The translations under genes and the position numbers were made by a program. A stretch of 64,000 nucleotides of DNA from an uncultured Paracoccaceae bacterium (GTDB lineage Bacteria > Pseudomonadota > Alphaproteobacteria > Rhodobacterales > Rhodobacteraceae), in contig CALIZF010000018.1 of assembly GCA_938028765.1 (NCBI GenBank), positions 1-64,000 of the forward strand. Reading direction: 5' to 3'. This document shows positions 15,994 to 25,012 of this stretch, piece by piece. Under the pieces are notes generated by a model, which was not told the origin of the DNA, made no database searches, and was given only the letters and a program-made list of their open reading frames with translations. Position 1 is the stretch's first letter; the number at the start of each line of letters is the position of its first letter.

Positions 15994-16170
15994 TCAGGCA
16001 GGCGGCGGGGCGCCGCAGGGGCAGGGGCCGCGGCCGATGCGCGGCCGGCCGCAGGCGGGGCATTTCTTCGGCGCTGCGATGCGCGGCGGGCCGCCGGGCA
16101 GGCGCAGCCGGCCGAACATCGCCAGCACCGCCATGAGGACCAGGAACGCCGCGACGATCTTCAACAGCAT
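15994..16170 (-). CDS. Small membrane-anchored zinc-ribbon protein
   Basis: This is a 58-residue protein with one N-terminal membrane helix (about 3-20) and a C-terminal cysteine-rich tail (CPACGRPRIGRGPCPCG) of C-x2-C...C-x-C type that could bind zinc. Its ATG shares one base with the sppA stop (TGATG), so it is translationally coupled to the S49 peptidase. I do not know a function; similar short proteins occur next to S49 peptidase genes in the family. The cysteine pattern and coupling make it a real gene rather than chance. Confidence 0.75.
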   Translation of the reverse strand: MLLKIVAAFLVLMAVLAMFGRLRLPGGPPRIAAPKKCPACGRPRIGRGPCPCGAPPPA

Positions 16171-16991
16171 CAGAGGCCATAGCGGGCGCGCAGCGCCCGG
16201 TCCTCCGCCGCCGCAAGGGCCGCGTCCACCGCCGTCTCGCCAAGGGCCGCAAGGCCGAAGCGGCGCCAGAAGGGCCGCCGCCGGTCCTGCACGATGAAGC
16301 GTACCTTCGGACCGTAAAGCTCCTTCAGCTTCGGCGACGCATGGGCGATGCCGTCCGCCAGCCCGACATCCACCGCCGCCTGCCCGACCCAGACGTCGCC
16401 CTCGAACAGCGGCCCGGCGCCCTCGTTCAGGCGGTTGCCGCGGCGGGCGCGGACGTGATCGATGAAGCTGCGGTGGATCGGGTCGAGGATGCCGCGCAGG
16501 CGCGCCACGTCCTCGGGCCGTTCCGGCAGGAAGGGGTCGAGAAAGCTCTTGGACCGGCCCGCGGTATGCACGCGCCGTTCCACGCCCTGCCGGGCGATCA
16601 GGTCGTGCAGGCCGAAGGACGCCGCGATGACGCCGATCGACCCCACGACCGAACAGGAATCGATCCAGATGTCGTCGGCCGCGCAGGCCAGCCAGTAGCC
16701 GCCCGAGGCCGCCACATCCTCGACGAAGGCGTGGACGGGAATGCGCTTCTCGTCCGCGAGGCGGCGGATGCGCGCGGCGATCAGGGCCGACTGGACCGCC
16801 GATCCGCCGGGCGAGTTGACGATCAGCGCGACCGCCTTCGGCCTGCCGGCGGCGAAGGCGCGTTCGATGACGGGGGCCAGGGCCGCGTCGGACAGGCCGC
16901 CCCCGAGCCGCCCCGCAGCGCCGATGGCGCCGGTCAGGCGGACGATGGCGACACGCGGGCCGGCGGACAGGAACGGCAGGTTCGGGTTCAT
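16170..16991 (-). CDS. S49-family peptidase (SppA-like)
   Basis: This 273-residue serine peptidase of the signal-peptide-peptidase A family has a single S49 domain. It shows VAIVRLTGAI, the oxyanion/substrate region ALIVNSPGGSAVQS, the Ser region EDVAASGGYWLACAAD with nucleophilic serine, and SVVGSIGVI. The usual general-base lysine is expected near HTAGRSKSF. No clear N-terminal membrane helix is present, so it may be peripheral or cytosolic. The ATG at 16991 begins the conserved part. It is coupled to the downstream zinc-ribbon membrane peptide, a possible partner or anchor. Confidence 0.9.
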   Translation of the reverse strand: MNPNLPFLSAGPRVAIVRLTGAIGAAGRLGGGLSDAALAPVIERAFAAGRPKAVALIVNSPGGSAVQSALIAARIRRLADEKRIPVHAFVEDVAASGGYWLACAADDIWIDSCSVVGSIGVIAASFGLHDLIARQGVERRVHTAGRSKSFLDPFLPERPEDVARLRGILDPIHRSFIDHVRARRGNRLNEGAGPLFEGDVWVGQAAVDVGLADGIAHASPKLKELYGPKVRFIVQDRRRPFWRRFGLAALGETAVDAALAAAEDRALRARYGL

Positions 16992-17104
16992 GCCCGGGAT
17001 GTAGGCGCCCCGCACCCGGCGGGCAAGCGCCGCGGCGGCCCTGCATGCAGGGGCCCGCAGCCCGCGCCGTTGCGATGCGTGCCGGGCCGGGCGAGAGTGG
17101 TGCC

Positions 17105-17995
17105 ATGATCGACCGGCTCGAGATGTTCGTGGCGCTGGCGCGCGAGCGCCACTTCGGCCGTGCCGCCGCCGCCTGCGGCGTGACGCAGCCCACCCTGTCC
17201 TCGGCAATCCGCGCGCTCGAGGACCAGCTGGGGGTGCAGCTCGTCTGGCGCGGCTCGCGGTTCCTCGGCCTGACGCCCGAGGGCGAGCGGGTGCTGGACT
17301 GGGCGCGGCGGATCACCGGCGACGCGCGCGCCCTGAAGGACGAGATGCGCGCCCGCCGGTCCGGCCTTGCCGGTGCCTTGACCCTGGGGGTGATCCCCAC
17401 CGCGCTGCCGTGGATCGCGCGGCTGACGGGCCCTTTCGCCGCGCGCCATCCGGGGGTGCAGGTGCGGATCCTGTCGGCGACCTCGGCCGAGATCCTCGCA
17501 GGCCTCGACGATCACGCCTTCGACGCAGGGGTGACCTACCTCGACAACGAACCCTTGCCGCGGGTCGAGGCGGTGGACCTCTACGCCGAACGCTACCGCC
17601 TGCTGGTGGCGGGCGAGGCGCCGGCGCGCGTCGGCTGGGCCGACCTCGGCCGCTGGCCGCTGTGCCTTCTGACCGAGGATATGCAGAACCGGCGCATCGT
17701 GAACCAGCACCTTGCCGCGGCCGGGGTGGCGGTCGGGGCGCAGGTGGAATCGAATTCGGTGCTCGCGCTGATCGCGCATGTGCGCACGGGCCGCTTCGCC
17801 AGCGTTGTGCCCGAGGCGCTGGCCGAGGCGCTGGCCGGGGGAGGGCTGGCCTCGGTGCCGATCGATGCCCCCGCGGTCTCGCACCGCGTGGGGCTGGTCG
17901 CGTCGCAGCGGGGCACGCATACCCCGGCCGTGGCGGCGCTGATCGACACGGCGCGCCGGATCGCGCCCGCAGGCGGCGCGGCCCCTGCCGGATGA
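17105..17995 (+). CDS. LysR-family transcriptional regulator
   Basis: This 296-residue protein has the N-terminal LysR helix-turn-helix (about 1-60; FGRAAAACGVTQPTLSSAIRALEDQLG) and a periplasmic-binding-like effector domain (about 90-290). LysR proteins usually activate a divergent target; the neighbour on the other strand is sppA, 113 bases away. The effector and targets are unknown. The ATG at 17105 matches the usual LysR start; the open frame before it is spurious. Confidence 0.93.
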   Translation: MIDRLEMFVALARERHFGRAAAACGVTQPTLSSAIRALEDQLGVQLVWRGSRFLGLTPEGERVLDWARRITGDARALKDEMRARRSGLAGALTLGVIPTALPWIARLTGPFAARHPGVQVRILSATSAEILAGLDDHAFDAGVTYLDNEPLPRVEAVDLYAERYRLLVAGEAPARVGWADLGRWPLCLLTEDMQNRRIVNQHLAAAGVAVGAQVESNSVLALIAHVRTGRFASVVPEALAEALAGGGLASVPIDAPAVSHRVGLVASQRGTHTPAVAALIDTARRIAPAGGAAPAG

Positions 17996-18224
17996 CGGCC
18001 GGCCTGTGACGCTGCGGCGACACCGGCGCGGCGCAAATGCGGCGGATACGCCGCCGCGGTAGGCAGGCCGCGGATTTCGGGGCAGTCTGCGCCGCAATGA
18101 CGAAAACCCGGGGCAGGGTTTCGCGGCCGTCGGGCAGGACGCGCCAGACCGACTCGATCCGTCAACCGCGATGCCGCCGGGCACCGCGGCGGGCGTGCGT
18201 GTGAGTGCCCCGGCAAGGTAGGGG

Positions 18225-19817
18225 GTGCAGGTGGCGACGGGCGCGGAACTGGGCTACAACATCAATGCGTCGGCCATGCAGATGGCCAACGCCATCTTCG
18301 GCGACGGTGTGACCGTGGTCAGCGCAAGCTACACCGGCCCGTCGATCTCGAGCGCGATCTACACGAACGGGCACCTTGCCGCCGGTGTGGCGCCATCGTC
18401 CACCGGGGTGATCCTGTCCACCGGCGACGTGCGCGACTTCACGCAGTCGAGCGGCGATCCGAACCGCTCGACCGGCACATCCACCGACACGTCGGGGCGC
18501 GACAACGTCGCGCAGCTGAACGCGCTGGCGGGCGCAAACACCTACGATGCCGCTTGGCTGGACGTGAACTTCGTCCCCACGGGAGACACGCTGACGCTGA
18601 GCTTCGTGTTCGCGTCGGAGGAATATCCCGAGTTCTCGAACACGATCTACAACGACCTGTTCTTCGTCTTCGTCAACGGCCAGCCAGCCACCCTCAGCTT
18701 CGGCAACGGGCTGTCGAGCGTCACGAACGTCAACCAGGACGTCAACCAGAACCTCTTCGTCTCGAATACCAACGACGCCTTCAACACCGAGATGGACGGC
18801 TTCACGCTGACCATGTCGCTGACGATGAACGTCAATCCGGGTGTCCTGAACTCGATCCGCATCGGCATCGCCGACGTGTCGGACGCGTTCTACGATTCGG
18901 CCGTGCTGATCGCGGGCGACAGCGCGCAGACCGTGCTGATCGCCGTCGACGACGCGCAGACGCTGCGCATGGGCAGCACCCGGACGTTCGACCCGCTGGC
19001 CAACGACATCAACCGCACCGGCGGCACGCTGACCGTCACGCACATCAACGGGGTGCCGGTGACGGTCGGATCGGTAGTGACGCTGGCGACCGGGCAGACG
19101 GTGCGGCTGAACGCCGACGGCACCTTCACGGTGACGACCGACAACGACCTCGACACGGCGGTGTTCACCTACACCGTGCGGTCGTCGAGCGGCGTCAGCG
19201 ACGTGGGCATGGTCCGGCTGACCACGGTGCCCTGCCTCGTCGCGGGCACGCTTGTCCTGACGCCCGGCGGGCCGGTGCCGGTCGAGGCGCTGGCGCCGGG
19301 CGACCTCGTCCTGACGCTGGACGACGGGCCGCAACCCCTGCGCTGGTGCGGGCACCGGCGGGTGAAGGCCCAGGGGGCCGATGCGCCGGTGCGGATCGCG
19401 GCGGGGACCTTTGGCGCGCACGGGCGGCTGCTGGTGTCGCCGCGCCACCGGATCCTCGTGCGCGACCCGATGGCGGGCCTGCTGTTCGGCGAGGACGAGG
19501 TTTTGGTGGCCGCGCGCGATCTGGTGGACGGGCGGCGCATCACGCTGCGCAACGGGGGCACGGTCGATTACCATCACCTGCTGTTCGACCGGCATCAGGT
19601 GATCTTTGCCGCCGGGCTCGCGACCGAAAGCCTGCTGCCCGGCCCTGAGGCGCTGGCGGGCTTCGGCCCGGCTGCGGCGGCCGAGATCGCGGCGCTGTTC
19701 CCCGGTCTCGACCCCGCCACGGGGTCGGGCTACGGCCCGTCAGCGCGGCGGGTCTTGCGGGCGCACGAGGCGGCGGTGCTGGTCGGCAGGCACGCGCCGG
19801 CGGCAATTGCGGCCTGA
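18225..19817 (+). CDS. Choice-of-anchor-L / cadherin-like / Hint domain protein, likely secreted
   Basis: This 530-residue protein begins with GTG (18225; a second GTG at 18231). Residues about 20-235 form a choice-of-anchor-L domain (SFVFASEEYPEFSNTIYND). About 240-334 resemble a cadherin/VCBS-like repeat (DPLANDIN, RLNADGTFTVT). From C337 a Hint (hedgehog/intein) domain follows (PCLVAGTLVLTPGG, GDLVLTLDDG, SPRHRIL), with a C-terminal extension. C337 is positioned as a self-cleavage nucleophile and SPRHRIL supplies the block-B histidine, so autoprocessing is possible. There is no N-terminal signal peptide, which fits export by a type I system, but no exporter gene is in the window. It is a typical Rhodobacterales surface protein. 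Confidence 0.85.
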   Translation: MQVATGAELGYNINASAMQMANAIFGDGVTVVSASYTGPSISSAIYTNGHLAAGVAPSSTGVILSTGDVRDFTQSSGDPNRSTGTSTDTSGRDNVAQLNALAGANTYDAAWLDVNFVPTGDTLTLSFVFASEEYPEFSNTIYNDLFFVFVNGQPATLSFGNGLSSVTNVNQDVNQNLFVSNTNDAFNTEMDGFTLTMSLTMNVNPGVLNSIRIGIADVSDAFYDSAVLIAGDSAQTVLIAVDDAQTLRMGSTRTFDPLANDINRTGGTLTVTHINGVPVTVGSVVTLATGQTVRLNADGTFTVTTDNDLDTAVFTYTVRSSSGVSDVGMVRLTTVPCLVAGTLVLTPGGPVPVEALAPGDLVLTLDDGPQPLRWCGHRRVKAQGADAPVRIAAGTFGAHGRLLVSPRHRILVRDPMAGLLFGEDEVLVAARDLVDGRRITLRNGGTVDYHHLLFDRHQVIFAAGLATESLLPGPEALAGFGPAAAAEIAALFPGLDPATGSGYGPSARRVLRAHEAAVLVGRHAPAAIAA

Positions 19818-19823
19818 TCGCGG

Positions 19824-21761
19824 TCAGCGCGCCCGCCCGGTCAGGATCGGCGTCAGCTCGACCGGCCCGGCCCGGCCAGCGGCGCGGGCGCTGTAGATCA
19901 CCAGCGCCTCGGCCACACGCATGATGTAGCTGCGGGTCTCGGCGAAGGGGACGCGCTCTATCCAGTCGATCGGGTCGGCGCCTTCGCGGCGCGGGTCGCC
20001 GATCTCGCCGATCCAGGCGCGCGCCCGCCCGGGCCCGGCGTTGTATCCGGCCGCGACGAGCGTCAGCGCCGGCCCGAACTCGGCCCGCAGCCGGGCGAGG
20101 TAGGCCGCGCCGAGGCGGGCATTGTAGGCGGGATCGGTGGTCAGCCGGGCCTCGGCATAGGGCAGGCCCAGGTCGCCCGCCATCAGCCTCGCGGTTCCGG
20201 GCAGCACCTGCATCAGGCCGCGGGCATCGGCGGGGCTGCGCGCGGCCGGGTCGAACTCGGATTCCCGGCGGGCGATGGCCATGGCCAGCGGGCGGGGAAC
20301 CGGCAGGTCGGCGGGGATCAGGTCGGTGTCGGGATAATAGGCACGCGGCAGCACGATGCCGCGTTCGGCCGCCTGCCGCGCCACCAGGACCGCAAGGTTG
20401 GGCCAGCCCATCGAAAGGCCCATGTCGGCCAGCTTCTCGAGGTCGCTCGGCCCCAGCCCTTCGGCAAGATGCGTGAGGAACTGCCTTGCCCGGCCCGTGT
20501 CGCCGGCGCGGTAGAGCATCAGGCCCGCCTCGGCCACCGACGACCGCAGGAACGCCGCCCCGCGCCAGTCCGAGGGCCGCCCCGGCCCGACCAGCGCCGG
20601 GTCGAGCGGGATGCCCGCCCGTTCGGCGGCGGCAAGGCCGTAGAAGGCCGTCTGGTGCCGCGCGGCGCGCGTGTAGGCAGCCCGCGCGGCCTCGCGCCGG
20701 CCCGCCGCCTCGTCCGCGCGCCCTTCCCAGTAGGCGGCGCGCGACAGGCTGATCGGCGTCACCACGTTGTCGCCGAGGTGGCGGAAATGCCCGCGCGCCC
20801 GGTCCGGGTCGCCCAGCATCTTCAGCGCGATAAAGCCCGCGAGGAACTCGAGGTCGGCGAAGGGGCCGCCGCCCGACAGGTGGTGCCCGGCGGCGATCCG
20901 GTAGGCCCGCCGCCCCTCGCCCGCACGCACCGCCTCGCGCGCCAGCTGCGCGCGGCCGCGCGCCCAGGCGGAAGGCCGGCCGAGCGCCTCGGGCCCCGTC
21001 GAGCGTTCGAGCAGCAGCGCGGCGGCATCGGCGGAGCGCCCCTTGGCCAGCCGCCAGGCGAAGCGAGCATGGGCAAGGCCCGGATGTCCGGCCAGATCGG
21101 CGGGCACCGCGGCGATCAGCCGGTCCACCCCCGGCGTGTCGGTGGCAAGGCCCATGCGCGCCTCGGCCAGCCGCCGCCACCCTTCAGGCACGAGCGGCAG
21201 CATCCGCCGCGCCTCGGCGATCTTGCCGTCCCACAGCAGGCGGTCGAGGCGGGCGGTATGCCGCCCGGCGACCGCGCGCCCCTCGGCGGCGAGGAAGGCG
21301 GTCTGCTGCGCCTCGGAAAACGTCAGGGCCTCCCACGCCGCGGCCGCGATGCGGTCGGCCTCGCGCGTCTGGCCCAGCGCGCGCAGGGCGGCGGCCAGCG
21401 CCAGCGCGCCCTCGGGCGTGCGGGGCGCGTGGCCGGCGAAATAGGCGACGACACGGGCCGGCGTGGCGGACCGGGCCGCCGCCGCCTCGCCCTTCTCGCG
21501 CAGGAGGGCAAGCCCCGGCCAGTCGCCGCGGCGGGCGAGGAAGGCTTCGTAATCGGCCAGCCGGCCCTCGCCCGCGCGCAGGCGCAGCCATTCCACGATG
21601 TCGCGGCCGATGGCGCCGGCGGGGCTGGCGGCGTCCGCGGCGGCGGCCCAGTCCGCCCGCTGCGCCGCCGCGAGGGCAGCGCGCAGGGCGCCCGGATCGG
21701 CGGCGGCTGGCGGAACGCACAGCGACAGGGCAAGCGCGGCTGCGGCAAGGCGGATCAACAT
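19824..21761 (-). CDS. slt: Soluble lytic murein transglycosylase (Slt70-like)
   Basis: This 645-residue periplasmic enzyme cleaves peptidoglycan glycan strands to 1,6-anhydro-muropeptides. A signal peptide (residues 1-21, ending AAADP) is followed by a long alpha-helical superhelix and a C-terminal SLT catalytic domain starting near residue 495. The catalytic glutamate is in [11 protein letters not shown], followed by [12 protein letters not shown]-type and [10 protein letters not shown] motifs. The ATG at 21761 precedes a clean signal peptide. It is divergent from dapA, an arrangement conserved in relatives. Confidence 0.94.
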   Translation of the reverse strand: MLIRLAAAALALSLCVPPAAADPGALRAALAAAQRADWAAAADAASPAGAIGRDIVEWLRLRAGEGRLADYEAFLARRGDWPGLALLREKGEAAAARSATPARVVAYFAGHAPRTPEGALALAAALRALGQTREADRIAAAAWEALTFSEAQQTAFLAAEGRAVAGRHTARLDRLLWDGKIAEARRMLPLVPEGWRRLAEARMGLATDTPGVDRLIAAVPADLAGHPGLAHARFAWRLAKGRSADAAALLLERSTGPEALGRPSAWARGRAQLAREAVRAGEGRRAYRIAAGHHLSGGGPFADLEFLAGFIALKMLGDPDRARGHFRHLGDNVVTPISLSRAAYWEGRADEAAGRREAARAAYTRAARHQTAFYGLAAAERAGIPLDPALVGPGRPSDWRGAAFLRSSVAEAGLMLYRAGDTGRARQFLTHLAEGLGPSDLEKLADMGLSMGWPNLAVLVARQAAERGIVLPRAYYPDTDLIPADLPVPRPLAMAIARRESEFDPAARSPADARGLMQVLPGTARLMAGDLGLPYAEARLTTDPAYNARLGAAYLARLRAEFGPALTLVAAGYNAGPGRARAWIGEIGDPRREGADPIDWIERVPFAETRSYIMRVAEALVIYSARAAGRAGPVELTPILTGRAR

Positions 21762-21881
21762 GGTGCCCTGATGCGGCGCGTCCGCCGGCTGGGCAACCCA
21801 CAAGCCCGTGTGCGCTCCCGCTTGGCATCCCCGCGGTGCAGGATTATGACGTCGCGGCTTCGCACCACAGGAGGGCGCATC

Positions 21882-22760
21882 GTGTTCAGGGGCTCGATTC
21901 CGGCACTGGTGACGCCGTTCAAGGACGGCGCGGTCGATTTCGCAGCGCTCGAGGCCCTGGTGGACTGGCAGATCGCCGAAGGCTCGGCCGGCCTCGTCCC
22001 GGTGGGCACCACCGGCGAAAGCCCGACGCTGACCCACGAGGAGCACGAGCAGGTGATCGAGGCGGTGGTGACCGCCGCCGGCCGCCGGGTGCCGGTCATC
22101 GCGGGGGCGGGTTCGAACTCGACCGCCGAGGCGATCCGCTTCCTGCGCCACGCCGAACGGGTCGGGGCGGATGCCGCGCTGGTGGTCACACCCTATTACA
22201 ACAAGCCGACGCAGACCGGGCTGGTCGCGCATTACACCGCGCTGCACGATGCCTGTTCGCTGCCGATCATCATCTACAACATCCCCGGTCGGTCGGTGGT
22301 GGACATGACGCCCGAAACGATGGGGCGGCTGGCGCAGCTGCCGCGCATCGTCGGCGTCAAGGACGCGACCGGCCGGCTGGAGCGCGTGAGCCAGCAGCGC
22401 ATCGCCTGCGGGCCGGATTTCGTTCAGCTTTCGGGCGAGGATGCGACCGCCCTCGGCTTCAACGCGCACGGGGGCGTGGGCTGCATCAGCGTGACGGCGA
22501 ACGTGGCCCCGCGCCAGTGCGCCGCGTTCCAAGCGGCCACGCTGCGCGGCGACTATGCCGAGGCGCTGGCCTGGCAGGATCGGCTGATGCCGCTGCACGA
22601 GGCGATCTTCCTCGAACCCGGGCTGGTCGGGGCGAAATACGGCCTGTCGCTGCTCGGCCGCTGTTCGGAAGAGGTGCGGCTGCCGCTGGTGGGCCTGACC
22701 GAGGGCACGAAGGCCCGAATCCGCGCCGCGATGGTCCACGCAGGCGTGATCGAGGGTTAA
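21882..22760 (+). CDS. dapA: 4-hydroxy-tetrahydrodipicolinate synthase
   Basis: DapA condenses pyruvate and aspartate semialdehyde in lysine/diaminopimelate synthesis. The 292-residue protein starts with GTG, preceded by a strong AGGAGGG at 21869-21874. Family motifs are [24 protein letters not shown], the tyrosine motif VVTPYYNKP and the Schiff-base lysine K160 (GVKDATG). It is probably transcribed from the short region shared with slt. In related genomes smpB follows directly; here about 3.9 kb of other genes are placed between. Confidence 0.97.
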   Translation: MFRGSIPALVTPFKDGAVDFAALEALVDWQIAEGSAGLVPVGTTGESPTLTHEEHEQVIEAVVTAAGRRVPVIAGAGSNSTAEAIRFLRHAERVGADAALVVTPYYNKPTQTGLVAHYTALHDACSLPIIIYNIPGRSVVDMTPETMGRLAQLPRIVGVKDATGRLERVSQQRIACGPDFVQLSGEDATALGFNAHGGVGCISVTANVAPRQCAAFQAATLRGDYAEALAWQDRLMPLHEAIFLEPGLVGAKYGLSLLGRCSEEVRLPLVGLTEGTKARIRAAMVHAGVIEG

Positions 22761-22950
22761 CGCAGCGTTGCCGCGCGCGGCGCCGATGGCGGATCGCGAG
22801 GTGCGGGCGCGGATTGGCCGGGCCGCCGGGACAGTGCCGCGCCAGTGACTCGGCAGTGACCGAAAAATGGCAAAATCCCGCTCATTCTGGGGCTTATCGG
22901 CGGCGCTGCCCGCCAAGGCGAAACCAGAACCCGACCGGAGGATCCGACCC

Positions 22951-23523
22951 ATGTTCCTGCATCCAGCCCGGCACTTTGCCAACGCCCTGCCCGCCGCCAC
23001 CGTCGCCGCCGAGACGGCGCTGTCCGGCGGCCTTCTGATCGCCGGCACGCGGGTCGAGACCGCCGCCGGCTGGCGCGACGTCGCCGCGCTTGCCGCGGGC
23101 GATGCGGTCTGGACCTTCGACGGCGGCCTGCGCCCGCTTGCGGCGGTCGAGCGCGTCTTGCTGCCGCCCGAGCCCGGCCGCATGGCCGTCCGCGTGCCGG
23201 GCGGCGTTATGGGCGCTTGTGGCGACCTGACGCTGCTGCCGGGCACGGGCGTCCTTGTCGGCACCGGCGACCAGCGGCCCGAGATGACGCGCGCGCTGGT
23301 GCCGGCGGTTGCGCTGCGCAACCTGCCGGGTGTGACGCTGCGCCCCGCCGGCGGCCGGATCGCGGCGATCCGGCTGGTCTTCGACGCCGAGGAGGCGATC
23401 TGGGCCAACACCGGGGTCGTCGTCCACTGCCCGCAGGGCGAGGCGTCGCAGTTCCCCCGGCTCGACGCGGCCGAGGCGCGCGCGCTCCTGGCCCGGCCGG
23501 CGGCGCGGCCCCTCGCGGCCTGA
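22951..23523 (+). CDS. Hint-domain protein
   Basis: This 190-residue protein is little more than a Hint-like (Hint_2) domain: GGLLIAGTRVETAAGWRDV, AAGDAVWTFDGGLRPL and a later valine-rich part. The normal leading cysteine is not obvious before AGTRVET, so self-cleavage is doubtful. The start at 22951 is chosen because GGAGG precedes it at good spacing; an in-frame ATG at 22867 would add 28 basic residues. It is one of two Hint proteins in the window and may be secreted or attached to a longer exported partner; function unknown. Confidence 0.7.
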   Translation: MFLHPARHFANALPAATVAAETALSGGLLIAGTRVETAAGWRDVAALAAGDAVWTFDGGLRPLAAVERVLLPPEPGRMAVRVPGGVMGACGDLTLLPGTGVLVGTGDQRPEMTRALVPAVALRNLPGVTLRPAGGRIAAIRLVFDAEEAIWANTGVVVHCPQGEASQFPRLDAAEARALLARPAARPLAA

Positions 23524-23590
23524 GCCGCGGCGTCGCGCAGCCGCGGTTGACGGCGGTTGACGCGCGGCGCACGGCGGGGTTCGATGCGCC

Positions 23591-23911
23591 ATGACCGCTG
23601 CCACCCCCGAAGCCCGCGCCTTCGCCGCCCTCGGCCACGATGCTCGGCTTGCGATCTTCCGCCTGCTGGTGCGCGCGGGCGACGGCGGGCTGCGGGTCGG
23701 CGAGATCGGGGCGCACCTCGGGCTTGCCCCCTCCACCCTCGCCCACCACATGGCCGCCCTCGTGGAGGCCGGCCTTGTCAAGCAGGAACGCCGCGGACGC
23801 GAGGTCGTGAGCCGGGCGGATTTCGCGCAGGCCCGCGCGCTTGGCGCCCTCCTGCTCGAGGCCTGCTGCGCCGGGGTCGGCGCGCCCCCGGACGCGGCCG
23901 GCGCGGCTTGA
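23591..23911 (+). CDS. ArsR-family transcriptional regulator
   Basis: This is a 106-residue winged-helix repressor (HDARLAIFRLLVRAGDGGL, HLGLAPSTLAHHMAALVEAGLVKQERRGREVVSRAD). ArsR proteins release DNA when they bind metalloid or another inducer through cysteines. Here the only cysteines are near the C-terminus (EACCAG), so a Cys-pair sensor in an atypical position is possible. It sits directly before a permease gene with an operator-like palindrome between them. Confidence 0.9.
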   Translation: MTAATPEARAFAALGHDARLAIFRLLVRAGDGGLRVGEIGAHLGLAPSTLAHHMAALVEAGLVKQERRGREVVSRADFAQARALGALLLEACCAGVGAPPDAAGAA

Positions 23912-23933
23912 CAGGGCGCGAGATCCCTGTTCC

Positions 23934-23959
23934 GATATTTCCGGTTAAATGGAGATATC
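23934..23959 (+). promoter_or_regulatory. Candidate ArsR operator with overlapping promoter
   Basis: GATATTTCC (23934-23942) and GGAGATATC (23951-23959) form an imperfect inverted repeat (8 of 9 pairs) with an 8-base spacer, ending two bases before the permease ATG and covering its ribosome binding site. A perfect TTGACA lies at 23908-23913, overlapping the arsR stop codon; GATATT (23934-23939) could be the -10 element with a 20-base spacer. The position suits a repressor blocking the permease promoter. Confidence 0.5.
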
Positions 23960-23961
23960 TC

Positions 23962-25008
23962 ATGTCCGTCGGTGCCGGCACCACCCCATCCCCCGCCCTG
24001 CGGCTGTCCGCCGGGCTGCGCCGGCAGGCCGTCTGGGCGGCCTCGGCCGCGATCGTCGGGGCGCTGGCCCTGCTGGACCCGGCGCAGGCACGCGAGACGG
24101 TCGGCTTCGTCCTGCGCGCCGTCGCGGGGGTTGCGCCGTTCCTGATCCTGTCGGTCGCGGTGGCGGCCTGGGCCGGGGCGACGGGGGCGGACAACCTTAT
24201 CGCGCGGGCCTTCACCGGGCGGCCGGCGGCGATGATCCTCGCCGGGGCGCTGGCGGGCGCGCTGTCGCCGTTCTGCTCCTGCGGGGTGATTCCGCTCATC
24301 GCGGCGCTGCTGGCGATCGGCGTGCCGCTGGCGCCGGTTATGGCCTTCTGGCTCGCCTCGCCGGTCATGGACCCGACGATGTTCCTGCTGACGGCCGGGA
24401 TCCTCGGCACCGGCTTCGCGATCGGCAAGACCCTGGCGGCGATCGGCCTCGGCCTTCTCGGCGGGATCGCGGTGCATCTGATCGTGCGGGCGGGCGGGCT
24501 GGCCGATCCCTTGCGCGCGGGGATCGGGAACGGCGGCTGCGGCGGGTCGCGGATCCGCGCGCCGAAGCCCGTGGTCTGGCGGTTCTGGGCGGACCCTGCG
24601 CGGCGGGCGAAATTCGGCGCCGAGGCGGGCAAGACCGGCCTCTTCCTTGCGCAGTGGCTGGTCCTCGCCTTCGTGCTCGAAAGCCTGATGGTCGCCTGGG
24701 TGCCGGCCGACACGGTTGCGGGCCTTGTCGGGGGAACAGGCCTCTGGCCGCTGGCAGCGGCAACGCTAGTCGGCGTGCCGGCCTACCTCAACGGCTATGC
24801 CGCGCTGCCGCTTGTCGGCGGGCTGATCGGGCAGGGGATGGCGCCGGGGGCGGGGATGGCCTTCCTCGTTGCGGGCGGCGTGACATCGGTTCCCGCCGCG
24901 GTCGCAGTCTGGGCGCTTGTCCGCCCGCGGGTCTTCGCGCTCTACCTCGCGCTGTCGCTCGGGGGCGCCTTCCTCGCCGGCCTCGCCTACGGGACGGTGG
25001 CGGGCTGA
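23962..25008 (+). CDS. Permease of the YraQ/ArsP (DUF318) family
   Basis: This 348-residue inner-membrane protein has about eight to ten hydrophobic segments and the family hallmark FCSCGVIPLIAALL at about residues 100-113, with a second half-repeat (YLNGYAALPLVGGL). YraQ/ArsP permeases include organoarsenical exporters, where the cysteines bind trivalent arsenic; others are uncharacterised. The linked ArsR regulator supports a metalloid- or thiol-reactive substrate, but no arsC or arsB genes are near, so the substrate is inferred only. Confidence 0.85.
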   Translation: MSVGAGTTPSPALRLSAGLRRQAVWAASAAIVGALALLDPAQARETVGFVLRAVAGVAPFLILSVAVAAWAGATGADNLIARAFTGRPAAMILAGALAGALSPFCSCGVIPLIAALLAIGVPLAPVMAFWLASPVMDPTMFLLTAGILGTGFAIGKTLAAIGLGLLGGIAVHLIVRAGGLADPLRAGIGNGGCGGSRIRAPKPVVWRFWADPARRAKFGAEAGKTGLFLAQWLVLAFVLESLMVAWVPADTVAGLVGGTGLWPLAAATLVGVPAYLNGYAALPLVGGLIGQGMAPGAGMAFLVAGGVTSVPAAVAVWALVRPRVFALYLALSLGGAFLAGLAYGTVAG

Positions 25009-25012
25009 GCCG

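Noticed and set aside
18039-18054. GCGGCG-GATA-CGCCGC hairpin after the LysR gene as terminator
   Set aside because: Stem is short, no T-tract follows, and such stems are common in this composition.
20469-21881. Long N-terminal extension of the dapA frame
   Set aside because: It lies antisense to slt; the GTG at 21882 behind a strong ribosome binding site starts the conserved DapA sequence.
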